Shown here: positions 16,958-25,735 of the stretch, one piece after another
Layout of the letters: the number at the start of each line of letters is the position of its first letter
Position numbering within the stretch: the first letter of the stretch is position 1
Assembly: GCF_015160875.1 (NCBI RefSeq)
Contig: NZ_CP063374.1
Location: 4,591,501 to 4,655,500 of the forward strand
DNA length: 64,000 bases
From: Streptomyces chromofuscus
Lineage (GTDB): Bacteria; Actinomycetota; Actinomycetes; Streptomycetales; Streptomycetaceae
Reading direction: 5' to 3'
Notes under the pieces: model-generated
Database searches by the model: none
What the model saw: the letters and a program-made list of their open reading frames with translations, nothing else
What the model was told of the DNA's origin: nothing
Position numbers and translations under genes: made by a program

Positions 16958-17749
16958 CTACTTCGGGTCGCGGTCGAACAGCGACGTGGACCACACGTAG
17001 CCGAGCACGGCCAGCCCCAGGCACCAGAGGACGGCCAGCCATCCGTTGTGGCCGATCCCGGTGCCGAGCAGCAGCCCGCGCAGCGTCTCGATGGCCGGTG
17101 TGAACGGCTGGTACTCGGCGACCGGCTGGAACCAGCCCGGCATCGCGTCGACCGGGACGAAGGCGCTGGACAGCAACGGCAGCACCATCAGCGGCAGCGC
17201 GTTGTTGCTGGCCGCCTCGGCGTTCGGGCTGGACAGGCCCATGCCGACGGCGATCCAGGTGAGCGCCAGGGAGACGAGCGTCAGCAGTCCCACCGCCAAG
17301 AGCCATTCCAGGGCGGTGGCGTCGGTGGAGCGGAACCCGATGGCCACCGCGACGGCGCCGACGAGGACCACGCTCATCACGCACTGGATGACGCTGCCGA
17401 CCACGTGACCGACCAGCACCGAGCCGCGGTGGATGGCCATGGTGCGGAAGCGGGCGATGATGCCCTCGGCCATGTCGTTCGAGACGGACACCGCGCTGCC
17501 GATCGTGGTGCCGCCGATGGTCAGCATCAGGATGCCCGGGACGAGATACGCGAGGTACGCGGACCGGTCCGCCCCGCCGTCACCGATGCCGGCGGCCATC
17601 ACGTCACCGAAGACGTAGACGAAGAGCAGCAGCAGCATGACCGGTGTGAGCAGCAGGTTGAGGGTGAGGGACGGGTAGCGCCGGGCGTGCAGCAGGTTGC
17701 GGCGCAGCATCGTGGACGAGTCGCGCACGGCGAGGGAGAGGGAGCTCAT
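16958..17749 (-). CDS. ABC-2 type transporter permease (DrrB-like)
   Basis: ATG 17749 overlaps the ATPase stop by 4 nt and gives 263 aa with about six membrane segments. The segment YLVPGILMLTIGGTTIGSAV and the EGIIARFRTMAI loop are typical of DrrB-type exporters. It would form the membrane part of an efflux system with the upstream ATPase. Substrate unknown; similar systems export drugs, lipids or peptides. It is the last gene of a minus-strand operon (ribbon-helix-helix-like protein, DUF4097, ATPase, permease) and converges on the histidine kinase. The intervening 173 bp show no gene. Confidence 0.92.
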   Translation of the reverse strand: MSSLSLAVRDSSTMLRRNLLHARRYPSLTLNLLLTPVMLLLLFVYVFGDVMAAGIGDGGADRSAYLAYLVPGILMLTIGGTTIGSAVSVSNDMAEGIIARFRTMAIHRGSVLVGHVVGSVIQCVMSVVLVGAVAVAIGFRSTDATALEWLLAVGLLTLVSLALTWIAVGMGLSSPNAEAASNNALPLMVLPLLSSAFVPVDAMPGWFQPVAEYQPFTPAIETLRGLLLGTGIGHNGWLAVLWCLGLAVLGYVWSTSLFDRDPK

Positions 17750-18816
17750 CGGACGTCCTCCTGGGACTGGCGGGACTCGCGGGACTGGCGGGGCGGGCGG
17801 GGCTGACTGGGCAGGGTGGAACCGGTGGATGCGGGGGACCCGGCGGGCGCGGTGGGGCCGGTCAGGGCGAAGAAGACGTCGTCGAGGTCGGGGGTGTGCA
17901 CGGTCAGCTGGTCCGCCTCGACGCCGGCCGCGTCCAGCCAGTCGAGGATGGAGCGCAGCTCGCGCTGGCTGCCGTCGCTGGGGATCTGCAACGCGAGCGC
18001 CTCGTCGTCCCGGGTGACCTCGCGGAGCGCGCCGGCGGCGCTCCGGTACGCGGACGGGTCGGTGAAGCGGAGCCGGACGTGTCCGCCGGGGATGAGCCGC
18101 TTGAGCTCGTCCGCGGTGCCCTCCGCGGCGATCCTGCCGTCGTTGAGCACGGCGATGCGGTCGGCGAGCTCGTCGGCCTCCTCCAGGTACTGGGTGGTGA
18201 GGAAGACGGTGACGCCGCCCGTGACGAGTTCGCGGATGATCTGCCACATGTTGTGGCGGCTGCGCGGGTCGAGGCCGGTGGTCGGCTCGTCGAGGAAGAT
18301 GATCGGTGGGCTGCCGACGAGGGTCATGGCGATGTCGAGCCGGCGCCTCATGCCGCCGGAGTAGGTGGAGGCCGGCTTCTTCGCGGCCTCCGTGAGGTCG
18401 AACCGCTCGAGCAGCTCCGCGGTGACCCGCCGCCCCTCGCGCCTGGGCAGGTGGTGCAGGTCCGCCATGAGGAGCATGTTCTCCTCGCCGGTGATCAGCC
18501 CGTCGACGGCGGAGAACTGTCCGGTGACGCCGATCGCGGCGCGCACCTCGTCGGGTGCCGTGGCGACGTCGTGTCCCGCGACCCGAGCCTGTCCGCTGTC
18601 GGCGGTGATGAGCGTGGACAGGATCTTCACGGCGGTGGTCTTGCCGGCGCCGTTCGGCCCGAGCAGGGCGAACACGGACCCGGCCGGGATGCGCAGATCG
18701 ATGCCGTCGAGGACGGTCTTGTCGCCGTACGACTTGCGCAGACCGACGGTGGAGACGGCGACGGGCGACTGCGGACCGTCGTCCCGAATGGATGTGGACA
18801 TGACAGAAGAAGGCAT
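17746..18816 (-). CDS. ABC transporter ATPase (DrrA-like)
   Basis: The 356-residue protein has Walker A GPNGAGKTT, the signature YSGGMRRRLDIA, Walker B IIFLDEPTTGLD and the C-terminal DrrA domain (DLDDVFFALTG). It couples ATP hydrolysis to the DrrB-like permease whose gene overlaps its 3' end. GGAGGG just before ATG 18816 supports this start. The last 25 residues are a low-complexity Pro/Arg/Ser/Gln tail encoded by repeated GGGACTGGC-like words (about 17760-17815), which may vary in length between strains. Confidence 0.94.
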   Translation of the reverse strand: MPSSVMSTSIRDDGPQSPVAVSTVGLRKSYGDKTVLDGIDLRIPAGSVFALLGPNGAGKTTAVKILSTLITADSGQARVAGHDVATAPDEVRAAIGVTGQFSAVDGLITGEENMLLMADLHHLPRREGRRVTAELLERFDLTEAAKKPASTYSGGMRRRLDIAMTLVGSPPIIFLDEPTTGLDPRSRHNMWQIIRELVTGGVTVFLTTQYLEEADELADRIAVLNDGRIAAEGTADELKRLIPGGHVRLRFTDPSAYRSAAGALREVTRDDEALALQIPSDGSQRELRSILDWLDAAGVEADQLTVHTPDLDDVFFALTGPTAPAGSPASTGSTLPSQPRPPRQSRESRQSQEDVR

Positions 18817-18888
18817 GGAGCCCTCCGTTCGAAGGCAGAAGCGGCTGCGTGAGTGAGTGGTGTTCGCGTCCCGTGTGCGGGGCGGTGC

Positions 18889-19737
18889 TCAGACGCGGGC
18901 GCGGCGGACGTCGATGTTGCCGTGCCGGGTGCGGGCGCGGACCTTGACGGTGTCCTCGGTCGTCTCCGGGCCCTCGGACGCGGTGAGCGTGTTGCGCACC
19001 TGGCCGGAGCCGGAGCTGACGTCGAGCCAGGCGTCCGTGCCCTCGCGGACGCCGACCTCGATGGCGCCGTAGGAGGTCTCCAACTGGACGGTGCCACGGG
19101 CCACTTCACCCACGCGCAGGGTGCCGTGGGCGGTGGTGGCGGTGACCGAGTCCTCCGCGCGCCGGATCTCGATGTCGCCGTTGGCGCCGCTCACCCGCAG
19201 TTCGCCGGTCGCGGCCCCGACGGTCGTGGTGCCGTGCGAGTTCTTCAGGACGGCGGGGCCGTCGGCGAGGCCGACGCGCAGGCTGCCGGAGCTGGTGGTG
19301 ATCTCGGCCGGGCCCTGGATCCGGTCCACGGTGATCGAGCCGTGCGACGCGGTCAGCTTCAGCGGGCCGGTCGCGTCGAGGCGGACGTCCCCGGACGAGG
19401 TCTTCACGCGGACCTCGCCGAGCCGGCCCTCGCCGAGCACCTGGGTCCAGGCGCCGGTCATGTCGACGCGCGAGTCCGTGGGCAGTTCGACCGTCACGTC
19501 GACGACGCCGGTGCGGCCGAACAGGTTGAGCTTCGGCTTCGGCGTCCTGACGGTCAGTGCGCCGCTCGCGTACGTGACCTCGGTCTGGTCGGCCGCCCGC
19601 ACGTCCAGGTCCTTCTTCGGGTCGCGGGGCCGCACCTCCACGACGGTGTCGAGGCGGTCGCCGGCGGTGAACTGGATGGAACCGGCCTCCACGTGCGCGG
19701 TGACCGAGATCGCTTCGGGAGTGTCGAAAGAAGGCAT
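18889..19737 (-). CDS. DUF4097 beta-strand repeat protein
   Basis: A 282-residue protein built of short repeated strands such as KTSSGDVRLDATGPL, TASHGSITVDRIQGP and TTSSGSLRVGLADGP. These give the repeating G-x-(I/V/L)-x-(V/I) pattern of DUF4097, expected to fold as a right-handed beta helix. There is no signal peptide, so it is probably cytoplasmic. Function is unknown. In Streptomyces this family is often found, as here, in one operon with a DrrAB-type exporter and a ribbon-helix-helix-like protein, which suggests a regulatory or cofactor role for the exporter. Confidence 0.87.
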   Translation of the reverse strand: MPSFDTPEAISVTAHVEAGSIQFTAGDRLDTVVEVRPRDPKKDLDVRAADQTEVTYASGALTVRTPKPKLNLFGRTGVVDVTVELPTDSRVDMTGAWTQVLGEGRLGEVRVKTSSGDVRLDATGPLKLTASHGSITVDRIQGPAEITTSSGSLRVGLADGPAVLKNSHGTTTVGAATGELRVSGANGDIEIRRAEDSVTATTAHGTLRVGEVARGTVQLETSYGAIEVGVREGTDAWLDVSSGSGQVRNTLTASEGPETTEDTVKVRARTRHGNIDVRRARV

Positions 19738-19818
19738 GGCTGTCCCGTCCTTTTGGGTCTTCAGGACGTCCCCCCTGATGGGACGTGGTGTGGGTGAAGT
19801 GGTCCGGGCGGGGCGCGG

Positions 19819-20331
19819 CTAGCGCACCCAGCCCGTGAAGCTCTGTCCGACGGTCCTGCTCTTTTCCGGCGTACGCGGCCGGGCGCCGCCGTCGACCGCG
19901 GCCGACACGGCCCGCACCAGCCACGCGTTGACCGACAGGCCCTCGCGGGCGGCGGCTTCTTCGGCGCGCGCCTTGAGCTGGGCCGGCAGTCGCAGATTGA
20001 CGCGGGCGGTGCCGCCCTCGTCGCCCTCGGCCGGGGCCCTGAACGCTTCCACGGGCGCGGCCGGCTCCACGGGGGTGACGCCGTCGGCGGGCGGCGGCGT
20101 CACCACGAAGTCGGGGTCGAGCCCGCGCAACCGTACGTCGACCGAGCCGGGGGCGAGTTCACGGGTGATCTCGTCCATCGCGGCGGAGAGCACGTTGAGC
20201 ATGGTCAGCCGGGTCGCCGACTCCAGGGGAGCGGTGAGCCTCTCGGCCAGCTCGCGGGCTTCGTCGCCACCGGCCTCGGCGGCCACCGCGAGTTCGCGGC
20301 GGAGGTTGTCGACATACGGGGTGAGGTCCAT
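19819..20331 (-). CDS. HicB/Arc-like (ribbon-helix-helix) putative regulator
   Basis: ATG 20331 gives 170 aa. The N-terminal 80 residues are helical. The C-terminal segment ARVNLRLPAQLKARAEEAAAREGLSVNAWLVRAV is a typical ribbon-helix-helix/HicB antitoxin-like DNA-binding motif (quoted here only as a positional guide, residues about 108-142: NLRLPAQLK then EGLSVNAWL). No toxin gene is adjacent, so a repressor role for the downstream DUF4097/ABC operon is more likely than toxin neutralisation. The start lies among TGGCRCCA words that could be its operator. Confidence 0.8.
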   Translation of the reverse strand: MDLTPYVDNLRRELAVAAEAGGDEARELAERLTAPLESATRLTMLNVLSAAMDEITRELAPGSVDVRLRGLDPDFVVTPPPADGVTPVEPAAPVEAFRAPAEGDEGGTARVNLRLPAQLKARAEEAAAREGLSVNAWLVRAVSAAVDGGARPRTPEKSRTVGQSFTGWVR

Positions 20332-20340
20332 GACGCCATC

Positions 20341-20600
20341 ATGGCACCACAATGGCGCCATGCGCAAGCCGCCAGTGGCAGGACGGTGTCGGCCGCTCAG
20401 TGGAATGGAGGTGACCTGCGCAAACGCAGCGGACGCTGCTGATGTCATGGCGGCGCCGCATGTGCTCGTGGACGTGCGGGCCGGTGAAGTGGTGTGACGT
20501 GGCACCGCGTGGCACCGCGTGGCGCCGGGTGGCATCGGGTGGCGCCGGGGAACGCCCGGTGGCGCCATCCCGGGCGTCAGGTGGTGCCATGTGATGCCAC
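20341..20600. promoter_or_regulatory. Cluster of TGGCRCC(A/G) words, possible operator array
   Basis: Two copies (TGGCACCA and TGGCGCCA) lie about 10 bp before the ribbon-helix-helix-like gene. A dense run at about 20498-20600 contains GTGGCACCG twice, TGGCGCCG twice, TGGCATCG, TGGCGCCA and TGGTGCCA/TGATGCCA. The words recur at roughly 9-11-bp spacing, near one helical turn. The region separates the divergent exporter operon and the permease operon. Binding by the adjacent regulator is inference. Confidence 0.45.
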
Positions 20601-20709
20601 GTCGCGGACGTCGGAGCCGTCCGGAGGCGTGGGGGTGGTCCGGCCACCCGGGCGGCCGGTGTGCGGCGCCCGCTATCGTCACTGCGATCGGCCGACGCGC
20701 GGAGCCCGT

Positions 20710-21735
20710 ATGCAGAAGACGGAACAACTCGTCACCCAGGTGGAAGGGGAGGGTGACGCCGTCGCCGTGCCCGCTCGCGGCTGGCCGCGTTCCTGGCCGT
20801 TGCTGCTGGTGGCGGCCGCCGTCCTCCCCGGCGCGGTGCTGTTCGCCGCCGGTCGCTGGGCGGACGAGCCGGCCGTGCAGGCGTGGCGGACGGTGTGGCT
20901 CGCCGTCACCGTGCAGGCGCTGCCCTTCCTGCTGCTCGGAACGGCCCTGTCGGGTGCGATCAACGCCTTCGTGCCGGCGCACGTGTTCAACCGGCTGCTG
21001 CCGAAGCGGCCGGCGCTCGCCGTACCGGTCGCCGGGGCCGCCGGGGTCGTCCTGCCCGGCTGCGAGTGCGCGTCGGTGCCGGTCGCGAACAGCCTGATCG
21101 GACGGGGCGTCACCCCGGCCGCCGCCTTCGCGTTCCTGTTGTCGGCCCCCGCCGTCAACCCGATCGTCCTGACGGCCACGGCCGTCGCGTTTCCCGGCAG
21201 CCCGGAGATGGTCCTCGCCCGTCTGCTCGCCTCGCTCGTCACGGCGGTGGCGATGGGCTGGCTGTGGCTGGCGCTGGGCCGGGAGGAGTGGCTGCGCCCC
21301 GCCGTCCGGCACACCGGGCACCACGCCGGCCACAGCCGCTGGAGCGAGTTCCGCCGCGGCTTCCAGCACGACTTCCTGCACGCGGGCGGCTTCCTCGTCG
21401 TCGGCGCGCTGGCGGCGGCCACCTTCAACGTCGCGGTGCCGCGCTCCGTGCTCGAGACGTTCTCGGGCTCTCCGTGGCTGTCCGTGCTCTTCCTGGCCGC
21501 GCTCGCCATCGTGCTCGCGGTGTGCTCGGAGGCCGACGCGTTCGTCGCCGCCTCGCTCACCGGCTTCTCGCCGACCGCACGGCTGACCTTCATGGTCGTC
21601 GGACCGATGGTCGACCTGAAGCTGATCGCGTTGCAGGCGGGGACGTTCGGCCGCGCCTTCGCCATCCGCTTCTCCGCCGCCACGACGGTCGTGGCGATCG
21701 CGGCCGCCGCACTGATCGGAGCGGTACTGCTGTGA
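20710..21735 (+). CDS. UPF0718-type permease
   Basis: ATG 20710 with GGAG 5 nt upstream gives 341 aa and about eight membrane helices. The GCECASVPVANSLIGRGV motif and the SAPAVNPIVL segment identify the UPF0718/DUF318 permease family. The family is linked to metal or small-solute transport, but transport has rarely been shown. The loop HTGHHAGHSRW is His-rich. The stop overlaps the start of the TIGR03943 gene, the conserved partner of these permeases, so the two should act together in the membrane. No clear Zur box was found upstream. Confidence 0.88.
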   Translation: MQKTEQLVTQVEGEGDAVAVPARGWPRSWPLLLVAAAVLPGAVLFAAGRWADEPAVQAWRTVWLAVTVQALPFLLLGTALSGAINAFVPAHVFNRLLPKRPALAVPVAGAAGVVLPGCECASVPVANSLIGRGVTPAAAFAFLLSAPAVNPIVLTATAVAFPGSPEMVLARLLASLVTAVAMGWLWLALGREEWLRPAVRHTGHHAGHSRWSEFRRGFQHDFLHAGGFLVVGALAAATFNVAVPRSVLETFSGSPWLSVLFLAALAIVLAVCSEADAFVAASLTGFSPTARLTFMVVGPMVDLKLIALQAGTFGRAFAIRFSAATTVVAIAAAALIGAVLL

Positions 21736-22691
21736 AACGCCCCCTTCAGATCACCCTGCTCGCCCTCAGCGGCCTGGGGGTCCTGCACGCCTCCCTCTTC
21801 AGCGACCTGTACCTGCGCTACGTCAAGGAGGGCATGCGTCCGCTGCTGATCGGGTCCGGGCTGCTGCTGCTGGGCCTGGCGGTCGCGGAGGCCTGGTGGG
21901 GGAGGAAGGACGCGGAGCAACCGGAGGAAGCGGAGGGCGGGAAGGGCGGACGGGCCGGGAACGGCCACGAGCGTCACGCCGGGTTCGAGGACGGCCACGA
22001 GCGTCACGCCGGGTTCGAGGACGGCCACGAGCGTCACGCCGGGTTCGAGGACGGCCACGAGCGTCACGCCGGGTTCGAGGACGGCCACGAGCGTCACGCC
22101 GGGTTCGAGGACGGCCACGAGCGTCACGCCGGGTTCGAGGACGGCCACGAGCGTCACGCCGGTCACGGCCACGACCACTCCCACACGCCCAAGGTCGCCT
22201 GGCTGCTCTTCCTCCCGGCGCTCAGCCTCCTCCTCTACGCCCCACCGGCCCTCGGCGCCTTCACCGCCTCCCGCGAGACACCCAAGGCCGTCGCGGAGGA
22301 GGACCACTTCGACCCGCTGCCGGCGACCTCGCCCCTGCCGATCACCCTCACCGACTTCACGCAGCGCGTGCAGCAGGACCGCGAGCGGGCCATCGAGGGA
22401 CGCACGGTGCAGATGACGGGTTTCGTCACCCCGGCCGGGGACGGCGACGGCTGGTACCTGACCCGGCTCATGCTCAGCTGCTGCGCGGCGGACGCCCAGT
22501 CGGTGAAGGTCCGCATCCACGGCGTCCAGGCTCCGCCGGCCGACACGTGGGTGACCCTGACCGGCACCTGGCACCCGTCCGGCACCCTGGGCACGAAGTC
22601 GGCCGCGGCCGCGCTGGACGCCCACACCCTGAAGAAGATCCCGAAGCCGACGAACGGCTACACGGACGCCCTGCCGCTGACCCCGCCCTGA
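21732..22691 (+). CDS. TIGR03943 family protein with His-rich tandem repeats
   Basis: GTG 21732 overlaps the permease stop by 4 nt; 319 aa. Two N-terminal membrane helices (LQITLLALSGLGVLHASLF and the LLIGSGLLLLGLAVAEAWW segment) precede a hydrophilic loop with seven GHERHAG units and a GHGHDHSH end. A third helix (AWLLFLPALSLLLYAPPALG) is followed by an extracytoplasmic C-terminal domain with the CCAAD motif. The family pairs with UPF0718 permeases and related pairs are zinc-responsive in some bacteria. The histidine loop, with about 18 His in 80 residues, looks like a metal-binding or buffering device. Confidence 0.9.
   Translation: MKRPLQITLLALSGLGVLHASLFSDLYLRYVKEGMRPLLIGSGLLLLGLAVAEAWWGRKDAEQPEEAEGGKGGRAGNGHERHAGFEDGHERHAGFEDGHERHAGFEDGHERHAGFEDGHERHAGFEDGHERHAGFEDGHERHAGHGHDHSHTPKVAWLLFLPALSLLLYAPPALGAFTASRETPKAVAEEDHFDPLPATSPLPITLTDFTQRVQQDRERAIEGRTVQMTGFVTPAGDGDGWYLTRLMLSCCAADAQSVKVRIHGVQAPPADTWVTLTGTWHPSGTLGTKSAAAALDAHTLKKIPKPTNGYTDALPLTPP
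21963..22162 (+). repeat. Perfect 30-bp coding tandem repeat (6 full copies plus a partial)
   Basis: A 30-bp unit beginning GGCCACGAGCGTCACGCC repeats without a single mismatch at 21963, 21993, 22023, 22053, 22083 and 22113. A 20-bp partial copy starts at 22143. Each unit adds the in-frame decapeptide GHERHAGFED. Identical copies imply very recent expansion or ongoing homogenisation, so copy number is expected to vary between strains. Confidence 0.99.
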
Positions 22692-22723
22692 CGGCTCTCC
22701 CGGCGGCCCTCACACGGCTCGGC

Positions 22724-23161
22724 TCAGGGCCACACCAGGCAGTACGGCTGATGCCCCGCCTCATGGAGCCGCTTCGAGAAGTCCTGCCACTCGTGCAGCA
22801 GCTGGTAGACGTTGAACGCGTCCCGCGGTCCGCCCCGGTCCGGGACCGTCGACCAGATGAAGGCCGCCGCGCCCACCGCCTCCTCGCCGATGCCGCGGAG
22901 GGGGTCGACGACGGTCATGGGGAGTTTGACCACGGCGTAGTCGGGGTGCAGCACGACCAGTTCGAGCGGCGGGACCTTGTGGAGGGGGACCCCTTCGATG
23001 CCGGTCAGCACCATCGCGGCCATCGTCTCCGGCTTGATCTTGGTGAACATGCCGTTCATGCCGAGCTCGTCGCCGCCCAGTTCCTCGGGGCGCATCGAGA
23101 TCGGGACGCGGGCCGCCGTCGCACCGTCCGGCGCGCCGAAGTACTTGTACGTCACCCCCAC
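22724..23161 (-). CDS. Conserved hypothetical protein
   Basis: I call GTG 23161 as start (AGGA about 11 nt upstream), giving 145 aa. GTG 23155 is an alternative, and the open frame further upstream is Arg-rich compositional sequence. The protein is soluble, with no signal peptide. It includes PISMRPEELGGDELGMNGMF, VVLHPDYAVVKLPMTVVDPL and a C-terminal QLLHEWQDFSKRLHEAGHQP segment. I do not recognise a named family. It is convergent with the TIGR03943 gene and divergent from hemL. Confidence 0.65.
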   Translation of the reverse strand: MGVTYKYFGAPDGATAARVPISMRPEELGGDELGMNGMFTKIKPETMAAMVLTGIEGVPLHKVPPLELVVLHPDYAVVKLPMTVVDPLRGIGEEAVGAAAFIWSTVPDRGGPRDAFNVYQLLHEWQDFSKRLHEAGHQPYCLVWP

Positions 23162-23620
23162 CCGACCACCATTCCTGCTCCCGGCCCGGAGTCGGTCGTC
23201 CCGCTCGGGCTCTCCCGGCACACCCTGTGTCCGACGTGCTTCGGGCGCGTCCTCCGCGTCGCGTCGGTGCCTTCCCCGCCGGGCGCGTCGAGGACCCAGG
23301 TCGTCAGTCCCCTCGCCCAGTCCGCCACCGCGATGCATATCTCCACCCGACTGCTTTTCTAGGACGCGTGGCCCCGGCCGCGCAACCCGATCATCGTGTC
23401 AGTGACCTCCCCCACGGCCGCGCGCCGAAACGTGCGTCGAAACACCGGTCCGCAGGATCTTCGCAGCCCCTGAACACCATGCCCCGCAAGAGCTGTGTGT
23501 ATCAGGTCTCAGTTTCGCAGACGGCAGGGGGTGGAGGAGGATCGATCACGGGGTGCCGCGTCCTACCCTGAGGGAGTCATTGGCAACCGGAAGTCCGAGA
23601 AGTCGGAGAAGTCGCAGGTC
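23162..23620. other. 458-bp region upstream of hemL without a confident gene
   Basis: The region holds the divergent promoters of the hypothetical gene and hemL. A minus-strand open frame at 23152-23346 starts with a plausible VEICIAVADWARGLTTWVLD-like N-terminus but soon becomes compositional and has no clear ribosome binding site, so I do not call it. The 120 bp before hemL contain GGAGGAGGATC (about 23531-23541) and in-frame open sequence without stops. I see no terminator or operator that I can name. Confidence 0.45.
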
Positions 23621-24937
23621 ATGAGCGAACTGCCCTATTCATACGAAGCGCCTGTCTCGCAGGCTCTATTCGACCGTGCGGCCGCCGTCACGCCTGGCGG
23701 CGTCAACTCCCCGGTGCGCGCCTTCCGCGCCGTGGGCGGTACGCCCCGGTTCATGGTGTCCGGCAGCGGGCCGTATCTGACGGACGCGGACGGACGCGAG
23801 TACGTCGACCTCGTGTGCTCCTGGGGGCCCATGATCCTCGGGCACGCCCACCCGGAGGTGATCGCCGCCGTGCAGGAGGCGGTCGCACGCGGGACGTCCT
23901 TCGGGACGCCCGGCGAGGGTGAGGTCGCCCTCGCCGAGGAGATCGTCGACCGGATCGGGCCGGTCGAGCAGGTGCGGCTGGTGTCCAGCGGCACCGAGGC
24001 GACCATGTCCGCCATCCGGCTCGCCCGCGGCTTCACCGGGCGGTCCAAGGTGATCAAGTTCGCCGGGTGCTACCACGGGCACGTCGACGCGCTGCTCGCC
24101 GCCGCGGGCAGCGGCCTGGCGACGTTCGCGCTGCCGGACACCCCGGGCGTCACCGGCGCCCAGGCCGGCGACACCATCGTCCTGCCGTACAACGACCTCG
24201 AAGCCGTGCACGCCGCCTTCCACGCCCACCCCGGCGAGATCGCCTGCGTGATCACCGAGGCGTCCCCCGGCAACATGGGCGTGGTGCCGCCGCTGCCCGG
24301 CTTCAACCAAGGGCTGAAGGACGCGTGCGCGCAGAACGGGGCGCTGTTCATCTCCGACGAGGTGATGACCGGCTTCCGGACCAGCCGCTCCGGGTGGTAC
24401 GGCGTCGACGGCGTCGTGCCCGACCTGATGACCTTCGGCAAGGTGATGGGCGGTGGCTTCCCCGCCGCCGCGTTCGGCGGGCGCGCGGACGTCATGGCGC
24501 ACCTCGCGCCGGCCGGGCCCGTCTACCAGGCCGGCACCCTCTCCGGGAACCCGGTCGCCACCGCCGCGGGCCTCGCCCAGCTGAGGCTCCTCGACGACGC
24601 CGCGTACACCAAGGTCGACGAGGTGTCGCGGCAGATCCAGGCGCTGGTCGGCGAGGCGCTCACCAAGGAGGGCGTCGCGCACACCCTGCAGAACGCCTCC
24701 AACATGTTCTCGGTGTTCTTCACCGACCGGGCCGTGCGCGACTACGAGGGCGCCAGGGCGCAGGCGTCGTACCGCTTCACCGCCTTCTTCCACGCCATGC
24801 TGGCGGGCGGTGTCTACCTGCCGCCGTCGGCCTTCGAGTCCTGGTTCGTGTCCACCGCGCACGACGAGCGCGCGGTGCAGTTGATCGCCGACGCCCTCCC
24901 GGCGGCGGCCCGCGCTGCGGCGGAGGCCACGGCATGA
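23621..24937 (+). CDS. hemL: Glutamate-1-semialdehyde 2,1-aminomutase
   Basis: HemL converts glutamate-1-semialdehyde to 5-aminolevulinate, the committed C5-route precursor of heme. The 438-residue protein shows the PLP-enzyme signatures: N-terminal TPGGVNSPVRAFRAVGG, SSGTEATMSAIRLAR, ISDEVMTGFR and the Schiff-base Lys274 in TFGKVMGGGFPAAAFGG. ATG 23621 is supported by the usual family N-terminus. The stop overlaps the start of the next gene by 4 nt. Its position at the head of the cytochrome c biogenesis genes ties heme supply to cytochrome assembly. Confidence 0.97.
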   Translation: MSELPYSYEAPVSQALFDRAAAVTPGGVNSPVRAFRAVGGTPRFMVSGSGPYLTDADGREYVDLVCSWGPMILGHAHPEVIAAVQEAVARGTSFGTPGEGEVALAEEIVDRIGPVEQVRLVSSGTEATMSAIRLARGFTGRSKVIKFAGCYHGHVDALLAAAGSGLATFALPDTPGVTGAQAGDTIVLPYNDLEAVHAAFHAHPGEIACVITEASPGNMGVVPPLPGFNQGLKDACAQNGALFISDEVMTGFRTSRSGWYGVDGVVPDLMTFGKVMGGGFPAAAFGGRADVMAHLAPAGPVYQAGTLSGNPVATAAGLAQLRLLDDAAYTKVDEVSRQIQALVGEALTKEGVAHTLQNASNMFSVFFTDRAVRDYEGARAQASYRFTAFFHAMLAGGVYLPPSAFESWFVSTAHDERAVQLIADALPAAARAAAEATA

Positions 24938-25614
24938 GCGGGCGGGACATCACCGTCGTCCACCTGATGCGGCACGGCGAGGTCGCCAATCCGGACGGCG
25001 TCCTGTACGGGCGGCTGCCCGGGTACCACCTGTCCGAGCTGGGCCGGGAGATGGCCGACCGGGTCGCCGGGCACCTCGCCGACCGTGACGTCACCCACGT
25101 CGCCGCCTCACCCCTGGAGCGGGCGCAGCAGACGGCCACGCCGATCGCCAAGGCGCACGGGCTTGACCTGGCGACCGACCCGCGGCTGATCGAGGCCGAG
25201 AACGTCTTCCAGGGCAAGACCTTCGGCGTGGGGGACGGCGCGCTGCGCAGTCCCGGGAACTGGAGGCACCTGGTCAACCCGTTCCGCCCGTCGTGGGGCG
25301 AGCCGTACGTCGAGCAGGTCATCCGGATGATGGGCGCGCTGGACGCGGCGAAGGACGCGGCGCGTGGGCACGAGGCGGTGCTGGTGAGCCATCAGCTGCC
25401 GATCTGGATCGTGCGGTCGTACGTCGAGAAGCGGCGGCTGTGGCACGACCCGCGCCGCCGGCAGTGCACCCTCGCGTCACTGACGTCCTTCACCTACGAG
25501 GGCGACCGGATCGTCTCCGTCGGCTACACCGAGCCCGCCCGTGACCTCGTCCCGCCGCATCTCCTGGCGGGCGCCAAGCCCGTGAAGGGGAAGGACAAGG
25601 CCTTCGGGGCATAG
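24934..25614 (+). CDS. Histidine phosphatase (phosphoglycerate mutase-like)
   Basis: A 226-residue member of the histidine phosphatase superfamily with the catalytic LMRHGEVANPDG motif near the N-terminus, SPLERAQQTATPIA and VSHQLPIWIVRSYVE (second catalytic His). The stop of hemL overlaps its start by 4 nt, so they form an operon. Although annotated in many genomes as phosphoglycerate mutase, the sequence looks like a broad-specificity phosphatase; true substrate unknown. Cytoplasmic. Confidence 0.9.
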   Translation: MSGRDITVVHLMRHGEVANPDGVLYGRLPGYHLSELGREMADRVAGHLADRDVTHVAASPLERAQQTATPIAKAHGLDLATDPRLIEAENVFQGKTFGVGDGALRSPGNWRHLVNPFRPSWGEPYVEQVIRMMGALDAAKDAARGHEAVLVSHQLPIWIVRSYVEKRRLWHDPRRRQCTLASLTSFTYEGDRIVSVGYTEPARDLVPPHLLAGAKPVKGKDKAFGA

Positions 25615-25735
25615 GAAGTCCCCGGTGGCGGGTTTGTTGCCGTTGTTCCGAAACCGTGACTGACGGGCGGAACCTCCCCGTTCGGCGTGCTCTCTGACTG
25701 AGTGACCAGCGAAGAGCGCAACGGACGGGGACGGC

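Noticed and set aside
21963..22162. CRISPR array
   Set aside because: The repeats are contiguous, without spacers, and in frame in a coding sequence.
23152..23346. Minus-strand 64-codon frame upstream of the hypothetical gene
   Set aside because: Its first 20 residues look plausible, but the remainder is compositional, it overlaps the preferred start at 23161 and no ribosome binding site is clear.
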